64,000 bases of DNA from Oscillospiraceae bacterium. GTDB taxonomy: Bacteria > Bacillota > Clostridia > Oscillospirales > Oscillospiraceae. Shown in pieces: positions 1 through 10,050 of this stretch. Under the pieces are notes generated by a model. That model was not told the DNA's origin. It did not search any database and worked only from the letters and a program-made list of their open reading frames with translations. The number at the start of each line of letters is the position of its first letter. The first letter of the stretch is position 1. The DNA lies in the NCBI GenBank assembly GCA_017622295.1, contig JAGARK010000026.1, positions 29,840-93,839 on the forward strand, read 5' to 3'. Made by a program: the position numbers and the translations under genes.

Positions 1-38
1 CCTTCGGGCTGCCACCTTCCCCCCGGGGGAAGGCTTTT
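1..38. repeat. Partial GC-rich palindromic repeat (CCTTCCCC family)
   Basis: The window opens inside a copy of the CACCTTCCCCC / GGGGGAAGG palindrome. The same core recurs near 7831-7854 and as both ends of the 58184-58725 element. It lies just past the stop of prfA and has no T-run, so it is better read as a dispersed repeat than as the prfA terminator. Confidence 0.6.
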
Positions 39-1095
39 ATTTCGCATTCTTCAGCTTCTCCGCCTGGTCGGCGGTAGCCAGAGCGTTGATGATCTCGTCG
101 ATGTCGCCATCCATGATGGCGTCGATCTTGTACAGTGTCAGTCCCACCCGGTGGTCGGTGACCCGGCCCTGGGGTAAATTGTTGGTGCGGATGCGCTCGT
201 TGCGCATGCCGGTGCCCACCTGACTGCGGCGGAGTCCATCATTTTCCGACAGGATGCGCTCCTGTTCGATCTCATAGAGCTTACTTGCCAGCATCCGCAT
301 ACACTTTTCGCGGTTTTGTAGCTGGCTGCGCTCCTCCTGACATGCCACCACGATGCCGCTGGGCTTGTGGATCAGGCGCACAGCGGAGGAGGTCTTGTTG
401 ACATGCTGGCCGCCGGCGCCGGAGGCACGGTAGACCTGCATTTCGATGTCCGCGGGATTGATCTGGACGTCCACCTCCTCCATTTCAGGAAGCACCGCAA
501 CGGTTGCCGTGGAGGTGTGGACCCGGCCGCCGGACTCGGTCTCCGGCACCCGCTGGACCCGGTGGACGCCGGATTCGTATTTGAGCCGGGAATAGGCGCC
601 CCGGCCGTTTACAATAAAGTCCGCTTCCTTGACGCCTCCCAGCTCCGTTTCGTTGTAGTTCAGAAGCTCAATGCTCCAGTTCCGCCGGCCTGCGTACATG
701 GAGTACATCCGAAACAAACTGTGGGCAAACAGGGCGCTTTCCTCACCGCCGACACCGCCGCGGATCTCCACGATGACGCTCTTTTCGTCGTTGGGATCCT
801 TGGGAAGCAGCAGAAGCTGCAGCTTTTCGTAGAGCTCCTCCTTTGCGGCCTTGGCGGCAGCATAGGTTTCCTGGCACAGCTCCTTCATTTCCGGGTCGCT
901 CATCAGCTCCTCGGCGTCCGCCATGTCGGTCTCCGCCTGGCGGTAGGCCCGGAAGGCTTCGATGATAGGCTCCAGGTCGTTTTTCTCCCGCAGCAGCTTT
1001 GCAGCCTTTTTGGGGTCGCTGTAAAAATCCGACTGCTCGGATTTGAAGCATAATTCGTCATAGCGGTTTTCCACCGCTTTCAGTTTATCAAGCAT
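37..1095 (-). CDS. prfA: Peptide chain release factor 1
   Basis: Class I release factor that reads UAA and UAG in the ribosomal A site and triggers hydrolysis of peptidyl-tRNA. The protein of 352 aa has the usual RF1 length. The universal GGQ motif lies at about residues 228-230 in GAGGQHVNKTSSAVR. The codon-recognition tripeptide is PET at about 184-186 within RVPETESGGRVHTSTATV, the RF1 version of this region. An ATG five codons upstream (1110) sits on the Shine-Dalgarno: AGGAGA precedes the ATG at 1095 with correct spacing, so 1095 is the real start. It follows rlmA on the same strand after 60 bp and is probably co-transcribed. Identification is very secure. Confidence 0.97.
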   Translation of the reverse strand: MLDKLKAVENRYDELCFKSEQSDFYSDPKKAAKLLREKNDLEPIIEAFRAYRQAETDMADAEELMSDPEMKELCQETYAAAKAAKEELYEKLQLLLLPKDPNDEKSVIVEIRGGVGGEESALFAHSLFRMYSMYAGRRNWSIELLNYNETELGGVKEADFIVNGRGAYSRLKYESGVHRVQRVPETESGGRVHTSTATVAVLPEMEEVDVQINPADIEMQVYRASGAGGQHVNKTSSAVRLIHKPSGIVVACQEERSQLQNREKCMRMLASKLYEIEQERILSENDGLRRSQVGTGMRNERIRTNNLPQGRVTDHRVGLTLYKIDAIMDGDIDEIINALATADQAEKLKNAK

Positions 1096-1155
1096 GGGAA
1101 TTCTCCTCATCGGGGAATTTTCAGTATTGTATCAGCAAAATGGGGAAAAGTAAAG

Positions 1156-1956
1156 TCACGTCGGCCGGTAGACATTCAGCACGCAGCTGGCGGTATCGGT
1201 AAGCTTTTCAGTGGCAGCCAGGCGCTGGGCGCCCTCTTTTCCGATGCGGTAGACATGGGGCGTCATGCTCAGAAGATTGCGCACCTGCTCCCCCTCCACC
1301 GTAAACTCAAACCGGATGGGCACGGATTTGACCAGCCGGAAGCCCGGCAGCTCCGGGACGGTATCTTTTTCCTTGTGCAGAAGCTCCGGGTAAATGATGG
1401 ACTTCAGCCCCAGCAGATGATCCTCCGCCGCCAGCACCTGAAAATACAAGCCGTCATCTGTCAAGACCCGGCGAAATTCCGCCGCCATGGTCAGGGCGAA
1501 GAGGCTGGTCAGCAGCCCCGCAGATCTGTCCGCCACCGGCAAATGGGCGGCGGTGCCGCAGAGCCAGAGGGCCTCTTTATACCTGCCCGCAGCACAGCGG
1601 ACGGCTTCCTTGGAGATATCCAGTCCCGTCAGCTCCGCCTCCAGGGCGGAAGCCAGCCGGGAGGAATAGTAACCCTCACCGCAGCCAACATCCAGAATGG
1701 GGCCGGAGGCCCCCAGTTCCTTTGCGGTGTCGCAAAGAGTCCGGGCGATGGGCTCATAGTAATTCTCATCCAGAAAGGCCCGGCGGGAGAGCACCTGCTC
1801 CCGGGTGTCGCCGGGATGAAGGGATTTTTTCTGCTGAACGGTCAGCAAATTCACATATCCCTGCCGGGCAATATCAAAGCTGTGACGATTTTCACAGCGG
1901 TATTCTCGATCCACACGGCTGAGTGAGCAGCCGCAGATGGGGCAAATCAGTTCCAT
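1156..1956 (-). CDS. rlmA: 23S rRNA (guanine-N1)-methyltransferase, RlmA family
   Basis: SAM-dependent methyltransferase expected to modify N1 of a guanine in helix 35 of 23S rRNA (G745 or G748 type). The 266-aa protein begins with a zinc-binding knuckle, Cys5, Cys8, Cys21 and His25, typical of RlmA. A Rossmann methyltransferase domain follows, with motif I ILDVGCGEGY at about 87-96. The frame stays open upstream to 2193, but GGAGG lies 7 nt before the ATG at 1956 and the zinc motif begins there, so the longer start is rejected. It lies upstream of prfA and diverges from the deacetylase at 2030. RlmA(I) and RlmA(II) target choice cannot be decided from sequence alone. Confidence 0.9.
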   Translation of the reverse strand: MELICPICGCSLSRVDREYRCENRHSFDIARQGYVNLLTVQQKKSLHPGDTREQVLSRRAFLDENYYEPIARTLCDTAKELGASGPILDVGCGEGYYSSRLASALEAELTGLDISKEAVRCAAGRYKEALWLCGTAAHLPVADRSAGLLTSLFALTMAAEFRRVLTDDGLYFQVLAAEDHLLGLKSIIYPELLHKEKDTVPELPGFRLVKSVPIRFEFTVEGEQVRNLLSMTPHVYRIGKEGAQRLAATEKLTDTASCVLNVYRPT

Positions 1957-2029
1957 AATCATCCCTCCAATTTTTATCATACCCCAAAAAGGGGCTTGAG
2001 TCAACAAATCCGAAGGAAGTGAAAAGAAT

Positions 2030-2701
2030 TTGCACCGCATCATTGCTGTGATATTATGCCTGATTCTGCTGGCAATTCCCATACAGGCAGAGGACCAGAC
2101 CAAATATGTTGCCCTGACCTTCGACGACGGCCCCTCGGGACGGTTCACCCGGCGGCTGCTGGATGGGTTGGCGGAACGGGATGTGAAGGCCACCTTCCTG
2201 ATCTGCGGCTACCGGATCAAGGAATACCCCGCCGAAGCCCGGCGTATTGCCGACGAGGGCCACGAGATCGGCATCCACGGCTATTCCCACAAATCCATGT
2301 GTCCCATGACCCAGGACGAGGTCGAAGCCGAGATTCTGGACACTGCCGCCCTGCTTCCGGCGGGAGTGGAGCCGGTATTTCTGCGTCCCCCGGGCGGGCA
2401 GTGCGGCGATGGCATGTGGGACGCCGCAAGGATGCAGGGGCTGGCGGTGCTGACCTGGTCCCTGGACTCCAAGGACTGGGCCATCCACAACGCCAATGCT
2501 CTGGTGGAGCGGGTGGTCAGCCGTGTTCAGGACGGAGATGTGATATTGATGCACGACATGTACGACAGCACGGTCACTGCGGCGCTGACGATCATCGATA
2601 TCCTCAGCGCAAGGGGCTACAGGTTTGTCACTGCCGCCGAGCTGGCTCAGCTGCGGGGTGTCCAATTGCAGCCGGGAGCTGTCTATTGCAGTTTTCCGTA
2701 A
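2030..2701 (+). CDS. Secreted polysaccharide deacetylase (NodB/CE4 domain)
   Basis: Carbohydrate esterase 4 protein of 223 aa, predicted to remove N-acetyl groups from a cell-wall or extracellular glycan outside the membrane. Residues 1-20 form a signal peptide ending IQA. The metal-binding motif TFDDGP follows (Asp32, Asp33), then HGYSH (His83, His87) and RPPGG near Arg119. The catalytic set is therefore intact. The only plausible start is TTG at 2030, preceded by AAGGAAG; no in-frame ATG precedes the signal peptide. It is transcribed alone, divergently from rlmA. The exact substrate is unknown. A second, PdaA-like deacetylase lies at 62761. Confidence 0.88.
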   Translation: MHRIIAVILCLILLAIPIQAEDQTKYVALTFDDGPSGRFTRRLLDGLAERDVKATFLICGYRIKEYPAEARRIADEGHEIGIHGYSHKSMCPMTQDEVEAEILDTAALLPAGVEPVFLRPPGGQCGDGMWDAARMQGLAVLTWSLDSKDWAIHNANALVERVVSRVQDGDVILMHDMYDSTVTAALTIIDILSARGYRFVTAAELAQLRGVQLQPGAVYCSFP

Positions 2702-2703
2702 TA

Positions 2704-2805
2704 TTCAAATTGCAGTTTATTGCACTGTTGGGCAAATGAATGTAGAGGCGACCTGTGGTCGCCCCTATGAATTCTATTGCAAGGTACTCGATAAATCCTA
2801 ATTTG
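2704..2805. repeat. Dispersed inverted-terminal-repeat element, copy F
   Basis: Starts with TTCAAATTGCAGTTTATTGC and ends with a degraded inverted copy (CTCGATAAATCCTAATTTGC). The interior holds a GGCGACC/GGTCGCC hairpin. It has the same ends as the elements at 7677, 33559, 35524 and 60931. It occupies the gap between the deacetylase and hemW. Confidence 0.6.
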
Positions 2806-2821
2806 CCTCCATGCGAGAAAA

Positions 2822-2850
2822 CTCCCGCGCCGTTTGGCGCGGGAGTTTCA
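2822..2850. terminator. Shared rho-independent terminator
   Basis: A 10-bp GC stem (CTCCCGCGCC pairing with GGCGCGGGAG) with a GTTT loop lies between convergent genes. It carries a short T-run on both strands and ends hemW on the minus strand. Confidence 0.75.
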
Positions 2851-2853
2851 GCT

Positions 2854-4053
2854 TTACTTATTGTAGCGCTGCAGCTGGACGGATTTGTCCTGGATCAGCA
2901 GCAGATCCGAAATAATGGAATTGGAAATCAGGAAGCCCTTGGGGGTCAGATGCCAGCGGCCATCGTCGGTTTTGTTGGCGTGTCCGAAGCTGCGGCTCTT
3001 TTCCAGAGAGGCCTCGATGTCGTCAAAGGGCAGCAGAAACGCCTTCTCGTACTCAGCCCGGTTGATGCCGTTGATGGTACGCAGCCGGAGCATCAGATAC
3101 TCGCCGGCCCGCTCCCGCAGGGGGATCTCGTCGATCTCCTGGAGGACCTCGCCGCCGTTGCGGATGCCGCTGATATAGCCCTGGAGGTCCCGGATGATGG
3201 TGAAGCGCTTACCGGCAAAGTCGGAGCTGGCGTTGGGGCCGAAGCCCAGATACTCGCCGCCGGTCCAGTACTTCATATTGTGTCGGGAATACAGGCCCTT
3301 CCGGGCGAAATTGGAGATCTCGTACTGCCGGAAGCCATAGGAGCGGAGCAGCTCACAGGCCGCCAGATACATATCCGCCTGCTGATCGTCGGTGGGCAGA
3401 TTGCAGAAATCCTTATACTCATACAGGGGCGTACCCTCCTCCACCTTCAGGCCGTAACAGCTGATGTGCTCGGGATTCAGGTTCAGGATGCTCTCGAGGG
3501 TATTGCGCCAGCCGACAAGGGTCTGACCGGGCAGGCCATACATCAGATCCACGCTGATGTTCTTGAAGCCCGCCTTGCGGATGCGCTGGACGGCGGTGAC
3601 CGCCTGCTCATAGTTGTGGGGACGGCCGATCTTCTTCAGGATCTCGTCGTCGGCGCACTGGACGCCCAGGCTGACCCGGTTGAAGCCCTCGGCCTTCATC
3701 CGCTTCAGGAAGCTGTCGGAAACAGAGTCAGGATTGGCCTCAAAGGTGATCTCGGCGTTGTAATCCACGTCGAAATTCCGGCGGATGGCGGACAGAATGG
3801 TTGCCAGGCCCTCGGCGCCAAAGAAGCTGGGGGTGCCGCCACCAAAATAAATGGTATCGACCCTGTATGCAGGAGCCAGGGCGCCGGTCTCCTTGATATG
3901 GGCCAGCATGGCGTTCAGGTACGCGTCCATCAGCTTATCGTCCTTGGCGGTGAGGGAATAGAAGTCGCAGTACTGGCATTTGCTGCGGCAAAAGGGCACA
4001 TGGACATAAATGCCCAGGGGTGTTTTATTCTTTCGGGTGGTTAAAAAGGGCAT
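2854..4053 (-). CDS. hemW: Radical SAM heme chaperone HemW
   Basis: Member of the HemN-like radical SAM family that inserts or traffics heme rather than oxidising coproporphyrinogen. The protein has 399 aa. The radical SAM cluster motif is Cys22-x3-Cys26-x2-Cys29 in FCRSKCQYC, followed by GGGTPS. The family label HemW rather than HemN rests on the N-terminus going straight into the CxxxCxxC motif and on linkage to lepA, the usual lepA-hemW pair of Firmicutes. The frame is open to 4137, but that extension translates an AT-rich repeat. The ATG at 4053 follows GGAGG and starts at the conserved N-terminus. Its role in a heme-poor anaerobe is an open question. Confidence 0.92.
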   Translation of the reverse strand: MPFLTTRKNKTPLGIYVHVPFCRSKCQYCDFYSLTAKDDKLMDAYLNAMLAHIKETGALAPAYRVDTIYFGGGTPSFFGAEGLATILSAIRRNFDVDYNAEITFEANPDSVSDSFLKRMKAEGFNRVSLGVQCADDEILKKIGRPHNYEQAVTAVQRIRKAGFKNISVDLMYGLPGQTLVGWRNTLESILNLNPEHISCYGLKVEEGTPLYEYKDFCNLPTDDQQADMYLAACELLRSYGFRQYEISNFARKGLYSRHNMKYWTGGEYLGFGPNASSDFAGKRFTIIRDLQGYISGIRNGGEVLQEIDEIPLRERAGEYLMLRLRTINGINRAEYEKAFLLPFDDIEASLEKSRSFGHANKTDDGRWHLTPKGFLISNSIISDLLLIQDKSVQLQRYNK

Positions 4054-4078
4054 GGGAAATTTTACCTCCGGTAAAATA

Positions 4079-4141
4079 AATGCTGAATGCAGAATGCAAA
4101 ATGATATGAACACAATTCTGCACTTTGCATTTTGCATTATA
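4079..4141. repeat. AATGCAGAATGC-type AT-rich inverted repeat
   Basis: Iterated GCTGAATGCAGAATGCAAAA on the left and a mirrored TTCTGCACTTTGCATTTTGC on the right form a long imperfect palindrome between lepA and hemW. It is the shortest copy of the family also seen at 25433, 31618 and 57486. Confidence 0.75.
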
Positions 4142-4142
4142 T

Positions 4143-5951
4143 TTAGTCTTCGTCCAGCTTCAGGACGGCCATGAAGGCTTCACTGGGAACGGACACGGTA
4201 CCGAAGGTACGCATCCGCTTCTTGCCTTCCTTCTGCTTTTCCAGCAGCTTCTTCTTACGGGTGATGTCACCGCCGTAGCACTTGGCCAGCACGTCCTTGC
4301 GGACGGCCTTGATGGTCTCGCGGGCGATGATCTTGCCTCCGATGGCTGCCTGGACAGGGATTTCAAACTGGGCGCGGGGGATGTTCTCCTTCAGCTTTTC
4401 GCAGATCTTGCGGGCTCTGGGATAGGCGTTGTCCGCAAAGAGGATGAAGCTCAGGGCGTCCACGATGTCGCCGTTGAGCAGGATGTCCAGCTTGACGAGC
4501 TTGGAAGGACGGTAGCCGATGAGCTCATAGTCCAGAGAGCCATAACCTCTGGTTCTGGACTTCAGGGCATCGAAGAAGTCATAGATAATTTCGTTCAGGG
4601 GCATGTCGTAGTGGAGCTCCACACGGTTGGCGTCCAGATAGACCATATCCTTAAATTCGCCGCGCCGCTGCTGGCACAGGTCCATGATGTTGCCCACATA
4701 TTCCTGGGGGGCGATCAGATTGACCTTGGCAAAGGGCTCTTCTGCCAGCTCGATCTCCATGGGATCGGGGTAGTCCAGGGGAGTGTAGACCATCAGAGTC
4801 TCGCCGTTGGTCTTTGTAACTCTGTAAACAACGTTGGGCGCGGTGGTGATCAGGTCCAGATTGTATTCCCGCTCCAGACGCTCCTGGATGATCTCCATAT
4901 GCAGCAATCCCAGGAAGCCGCAGCGGAAGCCGAAGCCCAGGGCGATGGAGCTTTCCAGCTCGAAGGACATGGAGGCGTCGTTGAGCTTCAGCTTTTCCAG
5001 AGCTTCCCGCAGGTCCACGTATTTTGCACCGTCGGCGGGGTAGACACCGGAGAAAACCATGGGCTGGACTTCACGATAGCCGGGCAGGGGCTCGGAGGCA
5101 GGATTTTCCACCGTGGTGATGGTGTCGCCCACCTGGGTATCGGCAACGGTCTTGATGGAGGCGGTGATGTAGCCGACCTCGCCGGCGCCCAGGGCCTCGG
5201 CGGGGATCAGGCCGGTGGGGCTCATGGTGCCCACTTCCACTACCTTATAAACAGCGCCGGTGGCCATCATGCGGATATCCTGGCCTGCCCGGATGGTGCC
5301 CTGCTTGATTCTCGTATAGACGATGACGCCCCGGTAGGAGTCATACTGGCTGTCGAAGATCAGGGCCTGGAGGGGGGCCTCCCGGTCACCGGTGGGAGCG
5401 GGAACGTCCCGGACGATCATTTCCAGAACGGAATGGATGTTGATGCCGTTCTTGGCAGAGATTTCGGGAGAATCCTCAGCGGGAATGCCGATGATGTCTT
5501 CGACCTCTGCCTTGACCTCGGCGGGACGGGCGGAGGGCAGGTCGATCTTGTTGATGACGGGCAGGACCTCCAGGCCTGCGTCGATGGCGAGATAGGTGTT
5601 GGCCAGGGTCTGGGCCTCCACACCCTGGGATGCGTCAACCACCAGCACAGCGCCCTCGCAGGCGGCCAGGGAACGGGAGACCTCGTAGTTGAAGTCCACA
5701 TGGCCCGGGGTGTCGATGAGGTTCAGGGCGTAGGTTTCGCCGTCGTCGGCGGTGTAGGTCAGGGTTGCGGCGGTAGCCTTGATGGTGATGCCGCGTTCCT
5801 TTTCCAGCTCCATGGAGTCGAGCATCTGCTCGGCCCGGATGCGCTGGTCGATGGCATCGCACTCCTCCAGCAGCCGGTCCGCCAGAGTGGACTTGCCGTG
5901 GTCAATGTGGGCGATGATGGAAAAATTTCGGATGTGAGAAAGGTCGGTCAT
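4143..5951 (-). CDS. lepA: Elongation factor 4 (LepA), ribosome back-translocase GTPase
   Basis: Translational GTPase of 602 aa that acts on the ribosome, linked to back-translocation and 30S biogenesis. The G domain shows G1 AHIDHGKS at about 14-21, RGITIKA at about 53-59, DTPGHVDF at about 80-87 and NKIDLP. EF-G-like domains and the LepA-specific C-terminal domain follow ([20 protein letters not shown]), ending in the basic tail region. Full family length. The start at 5951 is supported by GAGGAGA. A promoter at 6108-6136 drives a leader of about 150 nt. It forms an operon with hemW. Confidence 0.97.
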   Translation of the reverse strand: MTDLSHIRNFSIIAHIDHGKSTLADRLLEECDAIDQRIRAEQMLDSMELEKERGITIKATAATLTYTADDGETYALNLIDTPGHVDFNYEVSRSLAACEGAVLVVDASQGVEAQTLANTYLAIDAGLEVLPVINKIDLPSARPAEVKAEVEDIIGIPAEDSPEISAKNGINIHSVLEMIVRDVPAPTGDREAPLQALIFDSQYDSYRGVIVYTRIKQGTIRAGQDIRMMATGAVYKVVEVGTMSPTGLIPAEALGAGEVGYITASIKTVADTQVGDTITTVENPASEPLPGYREVQPMVFSGVYPADGAKYVDLREALEKLKLNDASMSFELESSIALGFGFRCGFLGLLHMEIIQERLEREYNLDLITTAPNVVYRVTKTNGETLMVYTPLDYPDPMEIELAEEPFAKVNLIAPQEYVGNIMDLCQQRRGEFKDMVYLDANRVELHYDMPLNEIIYDFFDALKSRTRGYGSLDYELIGYRPSKLVKLDILLNGDIVDALSFILFADNAYPRARKICEKLKENIPRAQFEIPVQAAIGGKIIARETIKAVRKDVLAKCYGGDITRKKKLLEKQKEGKKRMRTFGTVSVPSEAFMAVLKLDED

Positions 5952-6107
5952 ATCGGTCTCTCCTCAATATAATCATGCTTTTGTAATGGCCGGCATTCTT
6001 GACGGCCAGCCTGTCGGATTCCCGGATACGGCGCGTCGGGGATGCCGCGCCCTGCAAAGGGGAATTAAGATAATATCGCGCGCAGGGCACAATACGTCAT
6101 TTTCTTG

Positions 6108-6136
6108 ATTATAACTGGAAATTCCAAAAAAGTAAA
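6108..6136 (-). promoter_or_regulatory. lepA promoter
   Basis: On the minus strand, -35 TTTACT (6131-6136) and -10 TATAAT (6108-6113) are separated by 17 bp. The leader between here and lepA at 5951 is about 150 nt and contains GGCCGGC-type inverted repeats, but I recognise no known RNA element. Confidence 0.6.
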
Positions 6137-6231
6137 CCGTATGTTTTCGCAATTTCAGGGGAAAAATGAAGTTGGTAAAAGAAAAAATCCGGCGAAAGAT
6201 GGAAAAATCGAAAATTTTTCAGCAAAAACCC

Positions 6232-6260
6232 TTGCCAAAAAGTAATTTTCGGGGTATAGT
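6232..6260 (+). promoter_or_regulatory. rpoD promoter
   Basis: -35 TTGCCA (6232-6237), 17-bp spacer, -10 TATAGT (6255-6260). Transcription would give a 5' leader of about 215 nt before the sigma factor start at 6485. Confidence 0.7.
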
Positions 6261-6315
6261 TTAACGGCATGAGAAATACACAGCAGATTTGTGTGAGATA
6301 ATACAAATTCTTGCT

Positions 6316-6454
6316 AAAATGGCCTTTGTCCATTTTATCGTGCCATATATATGGCACGCCGCCTGCGGCGGCAAGAAATCGTATTGACTTCGTTTTTGGG
6401 GCAATGCCCCTCAGGCTGCTTGAGCAGCCTGGTAAAATGGCTTTGGCCGTTTTA
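6316..6454 (+). promoter_or_regulatory. Structured rpoD leader with six consecutive hairpins
   Basis: Six short, near-perfect inverted repeats stand in line: 6316-6336, 6340-6357, 6358-6372, 6398-6410, 6412-6431 and 6434-6453. The first and last resemble each other (AAAATGG with a pyrimidine/G loop and CCATTTT or CCGTTTT). None has a terminator-like T-run. The block fills the rpoD 5' untranslated region and ends about 30 nt before the ATG. Its function is unknown. Confidence 0.6.
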
Positions 6455-6484
6455 CTAAAAACTCGTATAAAGAGGGGAAACAGC

Positions 6485-7633
<1,149 letters not shown>

Positions 7634-7640
7634 CAGAAAG

Positions 7641-7666
7641 CCGCCCACAACCGTGGGCGGTTTTTT
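7641..7666 (+). terminator. rpoD terminator
   Basis: 8-bp stem CCGCCCAC / GTGGGCGG with an AACC loop and six T residues, starting 7 bp after the rpoD stop. Confidence 0.9.
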
Positions 7667-7676
7667 ATGTTTCAAC

Positions 7677-7893
7677 TTCAAATTACAGGTTATCGAGCAC
7701 TCAAAGCCCTCCCCTTTGGGGAGGGTGCCCCCCTTAGGGGGCGGGAGAGGTGCAGAACAAGGTTGCGTTTATTGCCGCACTTCGGCAAAATCGTACTGCT
7801 GACATACCTCTTCCGTCACGGCGAAGCCGTGCCACCTTCCCCAGAGGGGAAGGCTTGGCGCTACCGCGCCAGTACGACAAACTGTAATTTGAA
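7677..7893. repeat. Dispersed inverted-terminal-repeat element, copy A (217 bp)
   Basis: Left end TTCAAATTACAGGTTATCGA, right end the inverted TTCAAATTACAGTTTGTCGT. The interior carries several GC-rich palindromes, including CCCTCCCCTTTGGGGAGGG and, at 7831-7854, the CACCTTCCCC / GGGGAAGG core of a second repeat family. No open frame of its own was recognised. It lies between the rpoD terminator and the PBP2 terminator, so it interrupts nothing. Confidence 0.75.
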
Positions 7894-7905
7894 CAATCCC
7901 CATAG

Positions 7906-7938
7906 AAAAAGCGCCGTCATAAGACGGCGCTTTTTGCG
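7906..7938. terminator. Terminator for the mre/PBP2 operon
   Basis: AAAAAGCGCCGTC pairs with GACGGCGCTTTTT around an ATAA loop. The symmetry gives a T-run on both strands, and its position just past the PBP2 stop marks it as the minus-strand operon end. Confidence 0.85.
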
Positions 7939-7941
7939 TTA

Positions 7942-10050
7942 TCAACCGATGGTGTTCTCCAGATAGACCACATCGCCGACCACATCGTCGGAGGCAAAGT
8001 ATGCCTCGATGATGGCCTTGGCCACCTGGCCCAGGGTGGCGCCGTGGGCAGCCTTCTCGCCGTAGACCACAATGGCAATCTCAGGATCCTCGGCAGGAGC
8101 GAAGCAGATGAAGGAGCCATGGTCAGAACCCAGCATACCGGTCTGAGCGGTACCGGTCTTGGCGGCAACGTCAATATTCAGGCCCGCCATGGAGTTTCGG
8201 GCGGTACCCTGGGTGCCGGACACGACGGCCTTCATGCCTTCGACGTAGGTTTCGTAAACCTCGTTGGAGATGTCCAGCTGGCTGACCATCACAGGCTGGT
8301 TCTCATAGACCAGGCTGGTGTAATCCGCAGAGACCACGCGGCTGAGGAAGGTAGCCTTCATACGCACACCCTTATTGGCCAGGGTGCTGGCATAGACACA
8401 CAGCTGCATGGGGGTGAAGCGGTTTTCGTCCTGGCCGATGCAGGCAAGGATTCGGTTACCGGTATAGAAGCCGGCGTTGATGCCCGTGTAGAGCTTTGCC
8501 TTGGTTTCTTCGTTGGCGCGGTAGCCGAGGGTCTCATCCAACTCGATGCCGGTGGGCTCGCCCAGGCCCAGAGCCTTTGCGGTATCATCCAGGGCAGAAT
8601 TGCTGATGCGGTCACCCAGCTCATAGAAGAAGTAGTTGCAGGAAACCTCAAGAGCATTCTGGGCGTCGATCTCGCCGTGGGTAATGCCATAGGAGGAGTA
8701 GACCAGACATTTGGGTGCGAAGCCCTGATCCTCGTAGGTTCTGAAAACGCCCTCGTCCTTGATCATTTCCTCGGGCTCATATTTGCCGGTGGTCATGGCG
8801 GCGATGAGGGTGCAGGGCTTATAGGCCGATCCGGGAGGATAGGCCGCATGGAATGCGCGGTTGAACAGCGGGTCAAAATCCGCTTCCAGGATCTCGTCGT
8901 AATCCTCATTATAGGTAATGGGATTGTAGGTGGGATAGGAGGCGCAGGCCAGCACATCGCCGGTCTTGCACTCCATGACCACAACCGCGGCACCTTCAAC
9001 GTCATTGCCGTCGCCGGAGGTATTCTGCTCCGGGTCCTGAAGGTAGTTGATGACGTCAGCCAGAGCGTCCTCGGCGATGATCTGGACGTTCAGGTCCAGG
9101 GTGGTTTCGACGTTGTTGCCCGCCTTGGGGGTATCGACGCCGATGATGTTGCCTTCCTTGTCGCGGATATTGGCATAGTACTGGGAAATGATGGTACCGT
9201 TCTTGTCAACCACGTCAACGCGGGTGCCGTCGGTGCCGTGGAGGTAATCCTCAAAGGCCGCCTCGAAGCCGGACTGGCCGATGACGGCGTCCATGGCATA
9301 GCCCTTCTTCTGATACTTGGCCCAGTCCTCGGCGTCCATGGAGCCCATGGTGCCCAGAATATGGGCGGCATAGCGGGTGTGATACTCACGAACGGTGGAG
9401 GACTCGACCATCAGGCCGGGAGTATTCAGCTCCTTGATGGCGGACAGGTGCTCATCGGATACGTCCTGGATAAAGACGTAGTTGCTCAGGTTGGCAACGC
9501 CGCGCAGGTCGAATTCATAGCGCAGGCCGATGACCGCCCGGGCCTCCTCGTCGGTCCACTCCTCGGGAATGGAGTAACGGTCCCGGAGCTTCTGCAGTAG
9601 CAGGGGAGCGGTGATGTCAGAGTCGATACTCCGCTCGGACAGGAAGCGCTGGAAGTAACCGCGCCAGGCGGTGCTGTAGTCATCCAGTGTGTACTCAAAG
9701 GGGCGGGTTGCGGTGATGGGGAAATGGTCGTTATAGGAAACGCCCAGCTCCTCGCATTTTTTGATCAGATTGTAGATGGACTGGTTGGTATTGTCCGAAG
9801 AGGTAATAACATAGTGGTTGAACACCAGGTCATAACTGGCGCGGTTGCCCACCAGGATGTTACCGTTTCGGTCCAGGATGTCGCCCCGGGCCGCTTTGAC
9901 ACGGGTCAGGGTGGTAAAGGTTGTGGTGTTGTCGGTGTTGCCGTCGGTTGCAATGATCTGCAGGTTGAACAGTCTCAGACTGAACAGCGTCAGAATCAGC
10001 GCCACGATACCCACCAGCACCAGGGCTCTGAATCGGCTTATTCTTTCCAT
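7942..10050 (-). CDS. mrdA: Class B penicillin-binding protein 2, rod-shape transpeptidase
   Basis: Peptidoglycan D,D-transpeptidase of the elongation machinery, 702 aa, anchored in the membrane and acting outside it. One membrane helix lies at about residues 9-30. A PBP dimerisation-type domain contains AARGDILDRNGN at about 53-64, and the transpeptidase domain has catalytic SAYK (Ser408, Lys411), SCN (470-472) and KTG (631-633). All three motifs are intact. The ATG at 10050 is preceded by GGAGGAGAAAC; upstream in-frame sequence belongs to mreD in another frame. Its start overlaps the end of mreD by 13 nt, so the two are translationally coupled, matching MreC-MreD-PBP2 of the elongasome. Confidence 0.93.
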   Translation of the reverse strand: MERISRFRALVLVGIVALILTLFSLRLFNLQIIATDGNTDNTTTFTTLTRVKAARGDILDRNGNILVGNRASYDLVFNHYVITSSDNTNQSIYNLIKKCEELGVSYNDHFPITATRPFEYTLDDYSTAWRGYFQRFLSERSIDSDITAPLLLQKLRDRYSIPEEWTDEEARAVIGLRYEFDLRGVANLSNYVFIQDVSDEHLSAIKELNTPGLMVESSTVREYHTRYAAHILGTMGSMDAEDWAKYQKKGYAMDAVIGQSGFEAAFEDYLHGTDGTRVDVVDKNGTIISQYYANIRDKEGNIIGVDTPKAGNNVETTLDLNVQIIAEDALADVINYLQDPEQNTSGDGNDVEGAAVVVMECKTGDVLACASYPTYNPITYNEDYDEILEADFDPLFNRAFHAAYPPGSAYKPCTLIAAMTTGKYEPEEMIKDEGVFRTYEDQGFAPKCLVYSSYGITHGEIDAQNALEVSCNYFFYELGDRISNSALDDTAKALGLGEPTGIELDETLGYRANEETKAKLYTGINAGFYTGNRILACIGQDENRFTPMQLCVYASTLANKGVRMKATFLSRVVSADYTSLVYENQPVMVSQLDISNEVYETYVEGMKAVVSGTQGTARNSMAGLNIDVAAKTGTAQTGMLGSDHGSFICFAPAEDPEIAIVVYGEKAAHGATLGQVAKAIIEAYFASDDVVGDVVYLENTIG

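Noticed and set aside
4054-4137. 28-residue N-terminal extension of HemW
   Set aside because: It translates the AATGCAGAATGC repeat; GGAGG and the conserved N-terminus place the start at 4053.
4125-5972. Long plus-strand open frame opposite lepA (about 615 codons)
   Set aside because: It is the shadow of a GC-rich gene; the translation is low-complexity in H, G, D, V and Q and matches nothing, while the minus strand encodes full LepA.
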